A DNA stretch of 64,000 bases, taken from positions 2,624,559-2,688,558 of the forward strand of contig OZ025241.1 in the NCBI GenBank assembly GCA_964019155.1, read 5' to 3'. Positions 50,291 to 62,807 of this stretch are shown here, piece by piece. Numbering within the stretch: the stretch's first letter is position 1; every line of letters begins with the position of its first letter. The DNA is from Osedax fenrisi (taxonomy: Eukaryota > Annelida > Polychaeta > Sabellida > Siboglinidae). Under the pieces are notes generated by a model. That model was given only the letters and a program-made list of their open reading frames with translations. It ran no database searches and was not told where the DNA came from. The translations under genes were made by a program, and so were the position numbers.

Positions 50291-50879
50291 TATATTTTTG
50301 AGTCAGATCTTATGATCTTCTTATGAATTCAATATAAAAGTAAACAAAGTTACATTTACATAGGATAGGCCATATTATACAAAATTAGTTTAAGTGTATA
50401 ATTAAACGATTATTAATACTATAGTATTACCCAGAATAGATTATAGTTTATCACATTGGCTTCCTGTTTACATTTTTACTATCAACATCTAATTTTGTTT
50501 ACTACTTTAAATCGATTATTATTATGATAGATTTATATATTTTTAGATAATAATTTGTATAAATATTATATTATTCTTATTTATCAATTCTTTATTATTA
50601 TTATACTGTATAAATGCATTTATATACAGTTTACATATTCATATCTTTTATTATTATTATTTTTAATTATATTTGAAAAAGCCATAAAAAGCAATACAAA
50701 TATTTATTAAATTTTTCCAAGAATTTGCAAATGTCATAAAAATATCACATATAGTGCATATAAATCAATATATTCGTGTATGTTAGTACATTTATATATG
50801 TATATATAAATATATTTATAAGTGTAAATGCTTTGAATTCAATATATGATTATTATAGAAACATATTATTTTCTATTAC

Positions 50880-51120
50880 AATGTCATTTTGCCTGAATTA
50901 TACCAAAAATTGTGTTGATAATTATGTTAGTTGCATTACATGTAACGATAGATTACACTATGTATGCTTTCATGATGCTAACTAAATCTAAATTTCCAAA
51001 TAATAATTCTGCTCGGAAAAATTCAATTGAGATGTTTAATTCACCTTTTTTTAAATTTACTTGTAAATGTTGTAAATTTGGAATTTATCAATCAATTAAG
51101 ATATAGTATTATTATGTACT
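50880..51120 (+). pseudogene. LINE ORF1 N-terminal zinc-finger fragment
   Basis: Starts at ATG 50881: MSFCLNYTKNCVDNYVSCIT then CNDRLHYVCFHDAN and a stop; after a one-base shift it reads FKFTCKCCKFG. The C/H spacing (C-x2-C, C-x4-H-x2-C pattern, then C-x2-C) is a PHD-like finger as in the ORF1 at 62808-63851. Frameshifted, and followed by a Helitron at 51339. Confidence 0.6.
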
Positions 51121-51338
51121 TTAATTGAACAAGGCCCTGAAAGTAATATTGATTCAAAAAATAATCAAATAATCATTTGAAGAAAAATAATCAATTTCAA
51201 GTGATTTATAATTTCTATAGATAATTGATTTTATTTATACAGATTTGTAATTTTATTGAGGAAGAACTAATCGATAAGTTATTAGAAAAGAATCAATGAG
51301 AAAGTCAGATTTACTACAATATATAATATATATATATA

Positions 51339-54085
51339 TCTATACTATAAGAGCGAAGTTGTCTGTGTGTGTGTCTGTGTGTGTGTGTAAGTATTAGGAT
51401 CTCGCGAACGCGAGATCCGTTTTCCGTAAGGAAAACGTAGGGTGATAAAGTGGGGCAGCGAGGTTTTAATAGATGATTTACTTTTTTGAATATGTATTCA
51501 CGTGATAGCAATAATCGTTAAATAATGTCATATTTTAGTCGATTTACGTAATCGAAAAATTTAAATTTGACGCAAATTTTTAATAACAAACATTATTGTG
51601 AATAATTTGATGGTAAATAATTTCGTAAAAATGAGTTTCTTTAATTTCAAATACATTACGTAGATTTACGAAATGGTACTTCCGGTTTGAATATTTAAAT
51701 AAAAACAAGTGCATCGGAATTTTTTACCCGTATTATTGAGATAAAGTTCAAGAATATGTAAAATCGAGTTAATATTAATTATTTCCTATCTACGCCATGT
51801 AAACATAAATTATTAAACATAGGTGATACGATACGGTGATGTAAAAAAATCAAAATCTACAATAATTATTCGATTTCAATAATTTAATAACTTTATTAAC
51901 TTTATTAACTTTAATAACTTTATTAAATAGATAATTAAAATAGAATATAATTTTATAAATTTGGACTTCTTATGTTTAATATTCTTCGAGCTACTGCCGA
52001 AATAGTGAAAAATACATGATTTTAGATTATTCTATTTGACCGACTTCCAGTAATATTTTCGTATAAATTTTGGATTCATCATATTAGGAGTACGAAAATA
52101 CATGTAATAAAATAAGAACAATCATGAAAATGTGAATAATAGGGTTTCCATATCTGTTTTAATATTTCGCAAATTTCATCATATATATGATGTCAAAGAC
52201 AAAAAATATAGATTTATAAAAAAATATTTGTTCTAAAATCTATTTTATAATGATATATGAATTACATACCGAGTGAAACTTTAAAAGTATAGTGATATGT
52301 GTGTGTTTGTAGTCATTTATATTATGAGTTTTAGTTATTTTCATTGTTGTTGTTAGATTTGATTAAGTTTTAATATTGGTGGTTTTTTTAGCTGCATTAC
52401 TTCCCTTGAGCCTATAAAAGTATATTTTCACTGTAGTGGTTAGGTTGGATTAAGTTTTAATTTGTGAAGGTTTTTTTTAGCTGCATTACTTCCCGAGTGA
52501 ACCTATAAAAGTAGATTTTCACTGTTGTGATTACGTTGGGTTAAGTTTTAATTTGTGTAGGTTTTTTTAGCTGCATTACTTCCCGATTGAACCTATAAAA
52601 GCATATTCATTTATATTGTTATTTTCACAGTTGTGGTTAGATTGGATTAAGTTTTAATATTTGTGGTTTTTTTAGTTGCATTACTTCCCCAGTTAGCCTA
52701 TACAAATATATTGATATATGTATTTGTTTGGTCATTGATATTTGGGGTATTATTTATTTTCACAGTTGTGGTTAGATTGGATTAAGTTTTAATATTGGTG
52801 GTTTTTTATTGGTTTTAGGTTGGGTTAAGTTTTAATATTGGTGGTTTTTTTAGCTGCATTACTTCCCGAGTGAGCCTATACAATGATATTTGCACAGTTG
52901 TGGTTAGGTTGGGTTAAGTTTTAATGTGTGTAGGTTTTTTTTAGCTGCATTACTTCCCGAGTGAGCCTATAAAAGTATATTGTCAAGGTTTTGGTTAGGT
53001 TGGGTTAAGTTTGAATTTTTTGAGGTTTTTTTTAGCTGCATTACTTCCCAAGTGAGCCTATAAAAGCATATTCATTTATATTGTTATTTTCACAGTTGTG
53101 GTTAGGTTGGGTTAATTTTTAATTTGTGTAGGTTTTTTTAGCTGCATTACTTCCCGAGTAAGCCTATAAAAGCATATTCATTTATATTGTTATTTTCAGA
53201 GTTGTGGTTAGGTTGGGTTCAGTTTTAATTTGTGTAGGTTTTTTTTAGCTGCATTACTTCCCGAGTAAGCCCATACATTATATTTCACTGTTGTGGTTAT
53301 GTTGGGTTAATTTTTAATTTGTGTAGGTTTTTTTTAGCTGCATTACTTCCCGAGTGAGATATAAAAGTATATTTTCACTGTTGTGGTTAGGTTGGGATAA
53401 ATTTTAATATTGGTAAGTTTTTTAGCTGCATTACTTCCCAATTGAGTCTATAAAAGTATAGTGATATGTGTGTGGTCATAGTTATTTTCACAGTTGTGGT
53501 TAGGTTGGGTTAAGTTTTAAATTTATGTGGGTTTTTTTTAGCTGCATTACTTCCCGAGTTTGCCTATAAAAGTAGATTTTCACAGTTGTGGTTAGGTTGG
53601 ATTAAATTTTAATTTTTGTAGATTTTTTTAGCTGTATTACTTCCCAAGTGAGCCTATAAAAGTATATTTTCACGGTTGTGGTTAGGTTGGGTTAAGTTTT
53701 AATTGTTGTGGGTTTTTTTAGCTGTATTACTTCCCGAATGAGCCTATAAAAGTATATTTCCATGGTTGTGGTTAGGTTGGGTTAAGTTTTAATTTTGGTT
53801 GGTTTTTTTAGCTGCATTACTTCCTGAGTGATCCGCTCGAGCCTATAAAAGCCCATTTATTTATATTGTTATTTTCACAGTTGTGGTTAGGTTGGGTTAA
53901 GTTTTAATTTTGGTAGGTTTTTTTTAGCTACATTACTTCCCGAGTTAGCCTATAACAGTACATTTTCACTGTTGTGCTTAGATTGGGTTATGTTATTTAA
54001 TATTGGTAGGTTTTTTGTAGCTGCATTACATCAACAAGTGAACGTTACGATCGATCACGGGCGAAGCCGGGCCCCGGCCACCTAG
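51339..54085 (+). mobile_element. Non-autonomous Helitron with 16-unit array
   Basis: 2,747 bp. The 5' end TCTATACTATAAGAGCGAAG plus a GTGT-rich stretch is a textbook Helitron start. Two hairpins follow (GGATCTCGCG/CGCGAGATCC and CGTTTTCC/GGAAAACG, 51407-51450). The 3' end has GGGCGAAGCCGGGCCCCGGC, a GC hairpin, then CACCTAG before T. Homologous over 51510-52260 to the Helitron at 19607. No ORF. Confidence 0.9.
52330..54030 (+). repeat. Helitron-internal tandem array, about 16 units
   Basis: Same GTTGGGTTAAG / GCTGCATTACTTCCCGAG / CCTATAAAAG unit as at 20815 and 55090. Units range from about 80 to 107 bp; none appears perfectly homogenised. Confidence 0.9.
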
Positions 54086-54128
54086 TATATATATATTATT
54101 GAAATATTTAAATAAATACATATAATCA

Positions 54129-54130
<2 letters not shown>

Positions 54131-54182
<52 letters not shown>
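54131..54182 (+). repeat. (TA)n microsatellite
   Basis: Pure TA run. Confidence 0.95.
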
Positions 54183-54185
<3 letters not shown>

Positions 54186-54593
54186 TTATCAATTTAACCT
54201 TTAAGTTTTTAATAGTAAATCCAAATTCTTTATTTATATTGTTGATAGTATTTTTCTGATAATTTTCGGATTTGGACTTATACTCATCTACCTCATTAAG
54301 AGTACCATCAATGCTGTTATAAAGTTATATGTATTATAATACTATTTTAATTTTATATTAAATAAATATAATGTATTCTTCTAGTATTCTTCTTCTAATT
54401 ATCTATGATTATTATACATATTGGTTGCATACCTAATTATAATATAAATGATACTTATTCTATATTTATTTTTGAAAGTATTATATATTTAAATTTATTT
54501 GAATATTTGAATAACTTTGTATTATATAAATCAGTATTTATTCATTTAGTTACTACATAGGTCCTACTACCTATGTGCCAATATCATAGTATA

Positions 54594-54665
54594 GGAAATT
54601 AACCGAATACGGATACTCACAGGAACTATACATCATACAAAAAAATGTTTAATAAATAAAATATT
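54594..54665 (-). mobile_element. TA-inserting MITE, family 1 fragment (copy D)
   Basis: GGAAATTAACCGAATACGGA and AAAAAAATGTTTAATAAATA match the left end of copy A at 1583-1680; truncated at a (TA)n tract. Preceded by TA. Confidence 0.65.
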
Positions 54666-54841
54666 GATCATATATATATATATTTTTTTTTCTTTCGGAC
54701 AATGGTTAGTTAATAACCAGAGCCAATTATCCCATTTATTAGCGAAAACATATTAATAAAAATATGATGAAGTATGCAAGGGAGAGGCCAGGTAAAAAAT
54801 ATATAGAGAAATATATATATATATATATCTATATATATATA

Positions 54842-54904
<63 letters not shown>

Positions 54905-55089
54905 ATATATATATTTCTCTAAACATACTTTAATTCAGTAGTGCGCGGCGGGCTACTGAATTAGTGAATTAGAATTACGTTAACGGTTTCCATCTCAGTG
55001 TCAAAGAAAAAAATATAGATTTATAAAAAAATATTTTTTCTAAAATCTATTCTATAATTATATTATTATATGCCAGCGAGAACCTATAT

Positions 55090-55995
55090 AAGTATAGGTT
55101 TGTGTTGTGGTTAGGTTGGGTTAATTTTTAATATATGTAGGTTTTGTTAGATGTATTACATCCCAAGTTAGCCTATAAAAGCATATTGAAAATTGTGTAT
55201 GTATGGTCATTGGTTATTTGAATTTTAGTTATTTGCAATGTTGTGATTAGGTTGGGTTAATTTTTAATATTGGTAGGTTTTTTTTAGCTGCATTACTTCC
55301 CGAGTAAGCCTATAAAAGCATATTTATTTATATTGTTATTTTCACAGTTGTGGTTAAGTTGGGTTATTTTTTAATTTGTATAGGTTTTTTTTAGCTGCAT
55401 TACTTCCCGAGTAAGCCTATAAAAGCATATTTATTTATATTGTTATTTTCACAGTTGTGGTTAAGTTGGGTTAAGTTTTAATTTGTGTATGTTTTTTTTA
55501 GCTGCATTACTTCCCAAGTGAGCCTATAAAAGTATATTGAGATATATATATATGTATGTTGTCATTGATATTTTGAGTTTTAGTTATTTTCACTGTTGTG
55601 GTTAAGTAGGGTTAAGTTTTAATATTGGTAGTTTTTTTTAGCTGCATTACTTCCCGAGTGAGCCCTACAAAAGCATATTTAATTATATTGTTATTTTCAC
55701 TGTTGTGGTTAGGTTGGATTACGTTTTAATTTGTGTAGATTAATTTTAGCTGCATTACTTCCAGAGTGAACCTATACAAATATATTTTTACTATTGTGGT
55801 TAGGTTGGGTTACGTTTTAATTTGTGTAAGTTTGTTTTAGCTGCATTACTTCCCGAGTTATCCTATACAAGCATATATATATTTATATTGTTATTTAAAT
55901 AGTTGTGGTTAGGTTTGGTTAAGTTTTAATTTGTATAGGATTTTTTTAGCTCCATTACTTCCCGAGTGAGCCTATAAAAGCATATTTATTTATAT
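55090..55995 (+). repeat. Helitron-internal tandem array, about 8 units
   Basis: Same unit family as at 20815 and 52330; the final unit runs straight into the Rep/Hel relic. Confidence 0.9.
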
Positions 55996-56005
55996 TGTTA
56001 TTTTC

Positions 56006-56236
56006 ATGGAATGCCTACAACGTGTAAACGCATGTGTTCACGTTTATTCGAACGCACTCTACCAAGAAGTTCCGGAATACAATCTACGAATCGTCGATAA
56101 GGCAGTACCAGCTGGAGAGCATCGTGGTCGATTCAATGCACCAGTTGACGCGGATGTAATTGCCGTTATATTCGACACGGACAAAGTTAAGTTTCGTGAC
56201 TTAATACTCAACTTAAAATGCGAAGTTTTGTTTTGA
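56006..56236 (+). pseudogene. Fragment of Helitron Rep/helicase protein
   Basis: 76 codons opening directly after the tandem array. It contains NLRIVDKAVPAGEHRGRFNA, PVDADVIAVIF and KFRDLIL. The pattern 'R-(R/F)-N-A-P-x(3-5)-(E/V)-(I/V)-A-x-(I/V)-(F/L)...R-D-(I/L)-(I/V)-(L)' is the conserved block just upstream of the replication-initiator (HUH) domain in animal Helitron proteins. Base composition is richer in G/C than the surroundings, consistent with a coding origin. The Rep catalytic HUH and helicase motifs are absent, so the fragment is non-functional. The ATG is only the first in frame, not a proven start. Confidence 0.7.
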
Positions 56237-56418
56237 TAAATACATTATGAAATGATCATTGTTTTTTTTCATTAAAATAAAAAAAAGATAAATAACGGCC
56301 CACTGACTGCTAGAAAACATTATATAAAAATCTAAAAAAGACCCAATGGTCTCAACTAATCCATTACGCCCACACCTAAAATAGTCTCATTCACGGGCAA
56401 CGCCGGCCACCCACCCTA

Positions 56419-56466
<48 letters not shown>

Positions 56467-56715
56467 AGATATACTATATACATATATTGATATCTTTATT
56501 AGTAAATAATAACATATATTGTATGTATATATAGAAGGTAGTCTGGCATACATTACAAGAGCTACCGCTTTTTAATATTCCATATGGATTGACAAATTTT
56601 AATAATTTCACTTTTAAAAATTGATCTCCTTTAACCTATTATTAATTAATAATCAATGTTAAAATTAGTAATATTTAATTAACTATATATATATATATAT
56701 GTTATCCTACGTACC

Positions 56716-56760
<45 letters not shown>
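56419..56760 (+). repeat. (TA)n tracts and AT-rich sequence
   Basis: TA runs at 56419-56464, 56686-56702 and 56718-56758 separated by AT-rich DNA without features. Confidence 0.85.
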
Positions 56761-56761
<1 letters not shown>

Positions 56762-57000
56762 TACACCAGGTACGAGTGCACCAGGTACAAGCATCGCGTG
56801 GTGCAGTTGTCGGTTTATATTAACCCTAAATATAGCACCACGCCTCGTGCGTACCTATGTTATGTTGTCCCCCTATCTATAGCACCACTCGCCGTATGCA
56901 TTCATCTCCCCCCCTTCCACACATCCTCACGTCTTGCGTGCATTCATATTAATAAATATGACTTTCCAACGTCTTATTCTCTCTATACAACCAATTAACA
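56760..57000. other. GC-richer patch of unknown origin
   Basis: GTACACCAGGTACGAGTGCA is repeated imperfectly (CACCAGGTAC twice). AGCACCACGCCTCGTGCG and AGCACCACTCGCCGTATGCA also form a direct repeat, with GCATTCAT recurring. Clearly unlike its surroundings. No domain in the 66-codon frame (56798-56998). Confidence 0.5.
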
Positions 57001-57245
57001 ATATATATAAATATATATATATATAATAATATAATAATTTCATAAATAATGTATAAGAAAGCTACGGCTACGTCCGGGTTATAGTTGTTACGTTATATGA
57101 ATACACATGTAAGTATTTTATTTATTTGATAGTATTTATATTTTTTAAACATGATATTTGCATATGGATATATAGACTTTTTAAATATCTAGAGACCGTT
57201 AATTAAATAACGTAATCATTTTTTAAATTTCTGGAATCACATTAA

Positions 57246-58697
<1,452 letters not shown>

Positions 58698-58776
58698 AAC
58701 CTGTAACCTGTAACCTAATGTTTTAGGCACTGCCATCAACTTCATCAGAAATTTTCGACTGTGCATTAAATGTTGA

Positions 58777-60945
58777 CTAGTTGTTATTAGGATAAGCCAA
58801 AGAGAAAAGATATGTCTTAAGCTTATTTTTGAATAACATGGTTGATTGAATAGAACGAATGTTATAAGGAAGTCTATTCCAGGCTATAGGTGCAGATATT
58901 GAGAAGGCTCTCTTTTGTTTTATGGATATATTACGCAAATCTGGTATGACTAGAGTATACTTGAGGCAAAGTCGTATTGGGCGTGATGATGTATAGGGAG
59001 TAAGTAGAGTATGTAAGTAGTCAGGTTGGCTGTGATGAGTGGCATGATGGGTTAGCATACATATTTTATATATTATTCTGTATTTAATTGGGAGCCAGTA
59101 TAATATTTTCATGTAAGGTGATATGTGTGTTCTAGAGAATTTATTTATATTGTATATGAGTCTGACAGCTGAATTTTGCAAAAGTTGTAGTTTATGTAGT
59201 AAATAATCCGGTATACCATTAATAATCGAATTACAGTAATCTAATTTAGGTAGAATAAGAGATGTTATAAGTAGTTTAGCAATTTCAGTGGATATTGAAG
59301 GTCTAATAATTGTTATAGTGTATAATATAAAATTTACTGATTTAATTATATTGGAGATCTGATGTGTAAATGATAATGTGGTGTCTAATATAATTCCTAG
59401 ATTACGGGCTGATCTGGAGTAAGGTATACAATCATTACCAATATATATATTTGGAATAGTGGACTTATTTGATAAAGAAATATGGAGTGCAATGGTTTTT
59501 GAGCTATTCAGTGAGAGAGAGTTTGAGTTTAGCCATGTTCGTATATCCTCAAGGCAGTTGTTGAGTATAGGTATATCTTTAGTAGGGTCTTTTAAAATCA
59601 TATATACTTGTAGGTCATCTGCATAGGAATGGTAGCCAATATTTGGATATTTATTAAAAATATCAAATATTGGGATCATGTATATATTGAAGAGTATTGG
59701 TCCGAGAACAGATCCCTGCGGTACACCATGATGGATTGACCGAGGGGTGGATGTCAGAGAATCAATCTGAATAGAAAAATATCTATTTTGAAGATATGAT
59801 TTGAACCATTCAAGAGCGGTTCCATTTATACCTATAGACTGAAGTCTTAACATTAAAGTGCTATGATCTAAGGTATCGAATGCTGCTGAAAGATCTAATA
59901 GTATGATCACAGAGCTATGTTTATTAAAGGATGCACGCTGAAGGGAATTAATAATATAGACAAGAGCTGTTTCGGTATTTTTCTTTTTAGTATAAGCACT
60001 CTGACATTTATTGAGGATTTTGTTACTGAGTATATAGTCATTAAGTTGAATAGCTACAACTCTTTCAAGTACTTTAGAAATATACGAGAGATGTGATATC
60101 GGCCGGTAGCTCGCGAGCAGTGATTTATCCAAGTCAGGTTTTTTAATAGTAGGAGTAACATTAGCTAACTTCATACACGAAGGTACTGAGCCAGATATAA
60201 TTGATTCTTCGATTATTTCCTTATAGTACATAACAATATAAGGTATCAGCTTATGTAAGAGGGTGACAGGAATGGGGTCAAGGGAACATGTTGATTTCAC
60301 AGACAGGAGAACCTTCTCAACCAGCGAAGTAGATGGAAGGTTCAGTAATGAAAGATACTATGGAGGGATGGTTGGTACATATGATAGAGGGGAGGGAAGA
60401 GATGTAATAATGTCATTTACTTTAGCGGTAAAGAATATATCAAAGTTATTAATATTATCTAATATAGAAGTATCTGGAAGAATACGTCGATTAAGGCGCC
60501 CTAGTAGTGTATTGGATATTTTAAATATTTTCTTATAGTCTTTTCCTGCGTTAGTAAGTAGATCAGTATAATAATTTTCTTTCGTTATTTTGAGTAAACT
60601 ACGATATTGCTGTCTGCATAGTAAAAATATGTCAAAGTCGGTAGTAGATTTAGATCTACACCAGCATTTTTCGTCTTTTCGTAGTTTTCGTTTTTCGGTG
60701 ACAAGATTATTATTAAACCATTTTGAGTTATCACGTACTATAATCGACTTTTGTTTAATAGGTGCATGAACATCAAGAGTAGAGGAAAGAATATAGTCAA
60801 AATGGGATAAAGTTTTGTTGTTACCACAAATGTAAATATTATTAATAAAGTCTTCCATAAATGTTGAAATACCAATTTTAGCAATATTTCTAATTTTAAT
60901 AGTTTTTGATAGGCGGCTTAGGGACATGGATATTAAAAAGGACAA
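58777..60945 (-). pseudogene. LINE ORF2: linker, reverse transcriptase and C-terminus
   Basis: About 720 codons in one frame, interrupted by a single TAG at 60355-60357. RT motifs: YRPISHLSYISKVLERVV, IILLDLSAAFDTLD (motif A), HHGVPQGSVLGPILFNIYM, GYHSYADDLQVYMI (motif C), LSLNSSKTIALHI, then the thumb with LPKLDYCNSIINGIPDYLLH, and the C-terminal AFSISAPIAWNRLPYNIR. All catalytic aspartates are present. The frame connects upstream to the endonuclease through a shift near 60915. Confidence 0.9.
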
Positions 60946-61735
60946 TGTAGTGGTCAGTTATAAGGTTATGAGTTACAGTGTTGGAAATTATATCAGATGA
61001 TTTATTTGATATAACAAGATCAAGAATATTGTTTGCTGTATGTGTAGGGGTAGTGACTTTTTGGGACAAATTGTGTGATTCAAGTATATCGTAGAGATGT
61101 CGAGAATTATGTGAAGTAGAGGTGATAGGAATATTAAAATCACCGGTTAGAATTGTTTTAGGAGTTAATGCTTAAAGTAGAGTATCGAGTTCTTCAATAA
61201 AATGAGGAATAGATTGATGCGGTGGTCGGTAGATGGTTATTATTGTAAGTGGAAGTGAGTTATTGGGATGAAATGTGCATGAAAAGCCTCGGAATGTTCA
61301 AGAGAAAGGTCTTTATAGCTTATTAGCTTATTACACTTGTTATATAATACACCTAATCCTCCACCAAAGTGGGAACTAGGTCTTGGAAGGTGAACGAAGC
61401 TTAATGTATTTGTGTTTAATGTGGCAATTATGGGGGTATCATTAAGATTAAGCCATGTTTCTGTAATACACATAATATCTAAGTTAAGATCAGTAAATAA
61501 TTCGATTATAAGATCAGCTTTATTTCTGATAGAGCAAACATTAAGTGTTGCAGCCTTAATATTGGATAAGTGTGGAATTTTATATGGTGCAGAGGACATA
61601 TTTATATTGGAGATAGTAAGTAAGGGACATGGTTGGTTTATGATGTGTAGTGAGGATGAATGAGATTGGTGAATGATACTGGTAGGAATGGTGAAGGTCG
61701 AGGATATTGATCTGATGTGGTTGTCATGGGTGGTT
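60905..61735 (-). pseudogene. LINE ORF2: APE-type endonuclease part
   Basis: 61599-61240 reads ATLNVCSIRNKADLI (catalytic Asn), IMCITETWLNL (catalytic Glu) and FGGGLGVLYNK. After a frameshift near 61265 come TIITIYRPPHQSI, a TAA near 61172, TGDFNIPI (catalytic Asp) and LITDHYIV (Asp-His), then a second shift near 60915 joins the RT frame. Open sequence continues upstream of the first ATG to about 61735, so the true start is unclear. Confidence 0.85.
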
Positions 61736-61737
61736 AT

Positions 61738-62070
61738 ATGTCATTGTGTGTGTTGGTCATTGACTAAGTCAATTTTATTTGTATTATGTTTGGTCTGTAT
61801 ATATACTTCATAAGAAGTCTTCTAATATTTATGGGATTACAGGACCAATCTATTTTTGAGTTCTTAGTTTGACGTAGTTCAAATGTATTATTATAATTAT
61901 TATAGGTGCACCTAGTGCCAGTTGGTGTTACACTTTCTTTTATGGCATGATATATAACTCTACCTCTGAATATTTCATTGCCTGAGCGTTGTTCTCGTAT
62001 ATAAAGATGGGAGAATCGGGGGTCTTGTTTAATATGGTTCACATTGGAATGAAATGTGTATAGAGAGTGT
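61738..62070 (-). pseudogene. LINE ORF1 C-terminal fragment (copy 1)
   Basis: Nearly identical to 62803-63157 except for a 23-bp deletion near 61825 that removes the residues around FKTWKTS, and a few substitutions (KQDPRF against KKDPRF). Contains DPRFSHLYIREQRSGNEIF and ELRQTKNSKIDWS. The 5' edge at 62070 is an abrupt truncation. Confidence 0.85.
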
Positions 62071-62771
62071 AAAATCCTTTTCTTACCTTTAAATTGAACC
62101 TCTAGAAATAGGTCACTTCAATTTACAGATAGTTAACTAAATCATAATAGTTTTAAATCTATTCAAATAACTTCATTTACTATACTAATATATACACTCA
62201 AGATCCTAGGTAAAAGGTAAGCCACTTAGTTATTAATCAGCTAACGTTATATGGTGACAGCGTCAATTAAAATTACATATTATATAGTTAATTTAATTAT
62301 TAATAATCTCAAAAATTAATAGAAACGTCATTTTAACTATATTAGGTACCTGGGAAAAAAAAAAAAAGCATTCAATTAAATTTGTTTACAATTTTTTTTA
62401 AAAAAAAGATTAAATTTTATGGAAATAAATTAATTAATGATATATGATATATATATATAAATAATTTATTTAATACATAGAATAATTGAGTATAGTATAG
62501 AATCATTTTAGCATGTTATATGAATTTAATATTATATTATTAATATTAATTATATTTTAATATTATATTATTTATATTATAAGTATATATAGGTATATAT
62601 ATATATGTCTACATTTTCATATTTATAAAATTCATTTAACATATGTGATTGAAATATTGTTATTTTTATAATTGTTTATTACGTATTATTATTATTTATT
62701 ACTATTATTATTATTAATATTGTTGTTGTTATTATTGGTTAATACTTTATTAATTGTATAAGTTAAATAAA
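62071..62771. other. AT-rich spacer between two LINE copies
   Basis: Contains a poly(A) run at 62354-62366, (TA)n near 62447-62460 and (ATT)n near 62686-62720. Possibly the leader of the LTR element whose gag start lies at 62772; no LTR could be delimited. Confidence 0.4.
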
Positions 62772-62804
62772 ATGGCACAATTACCAGTTCCAGAACAATT
62801 AGAT
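62772..62804 (+). pseudogene. First codons of an LTR-retrotransposon gag-like ORF
   Basis: ATG followed by AQLPVPEQLD, the pattern 'M-x-x-L-P-x-P-x-x-L-D' common at the start of Gypsy- and BEL-type gag proteins. It breaks off after 11 codons where LINE ORF1 sequence begins on the other strand. Very short, so the identification is tentative. Confidence 0.45.
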
Positions 62805-62807
62805 ATG

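Larger units (their letters stand above)
54902..56419 (+). mobile_element. Helitron with tandem array and Rep/Hel relic
   Basis: 1,518 bp. Starts TCTATATATATATTTCTCTA (same as at 19286) and GTGCGCGGCGGGC. It contains about eight tandem units (55090-55990), then a coding relic (56006-56236), and ends GGGCAACGCCGGCCACCCAC then CCTAG before T. The presence of a piece of the autonomous element's gene links the repeat-bearing Helitrons to an autonomous parent. Confidence 0.85.
58698..62070 (-). mobile_element. L2/CR1-type LINE, 5' truncated, nearly intact ORF2
   Basis: Right to left: the C-terminal part of ORF1 (62070-61764), a short spacer, ORF2 (61690-58777), a ~75-bp 3' UTR and three GGTTACA units leading into (TAC)n. 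The RT class (KSTCSLDPIP, LDLSAAFDTLDHSTL, YADDLQVYM, NSLSLNSSKT) is that of L2-like elements. The 5' end lies inside ORF1 at 62070, as in incomplete reverse transcription. Confidence 0.85.

Noticed and set aside
56798..56998. 66-residue frame in the GC-richer patch
   Set aside because: No domain, no splice context; explained by low stop density at higher G+C.
60263..60538. 91-residue plus-strand frame
   Set aside because: Antisense shadow of the LINE ORF2.
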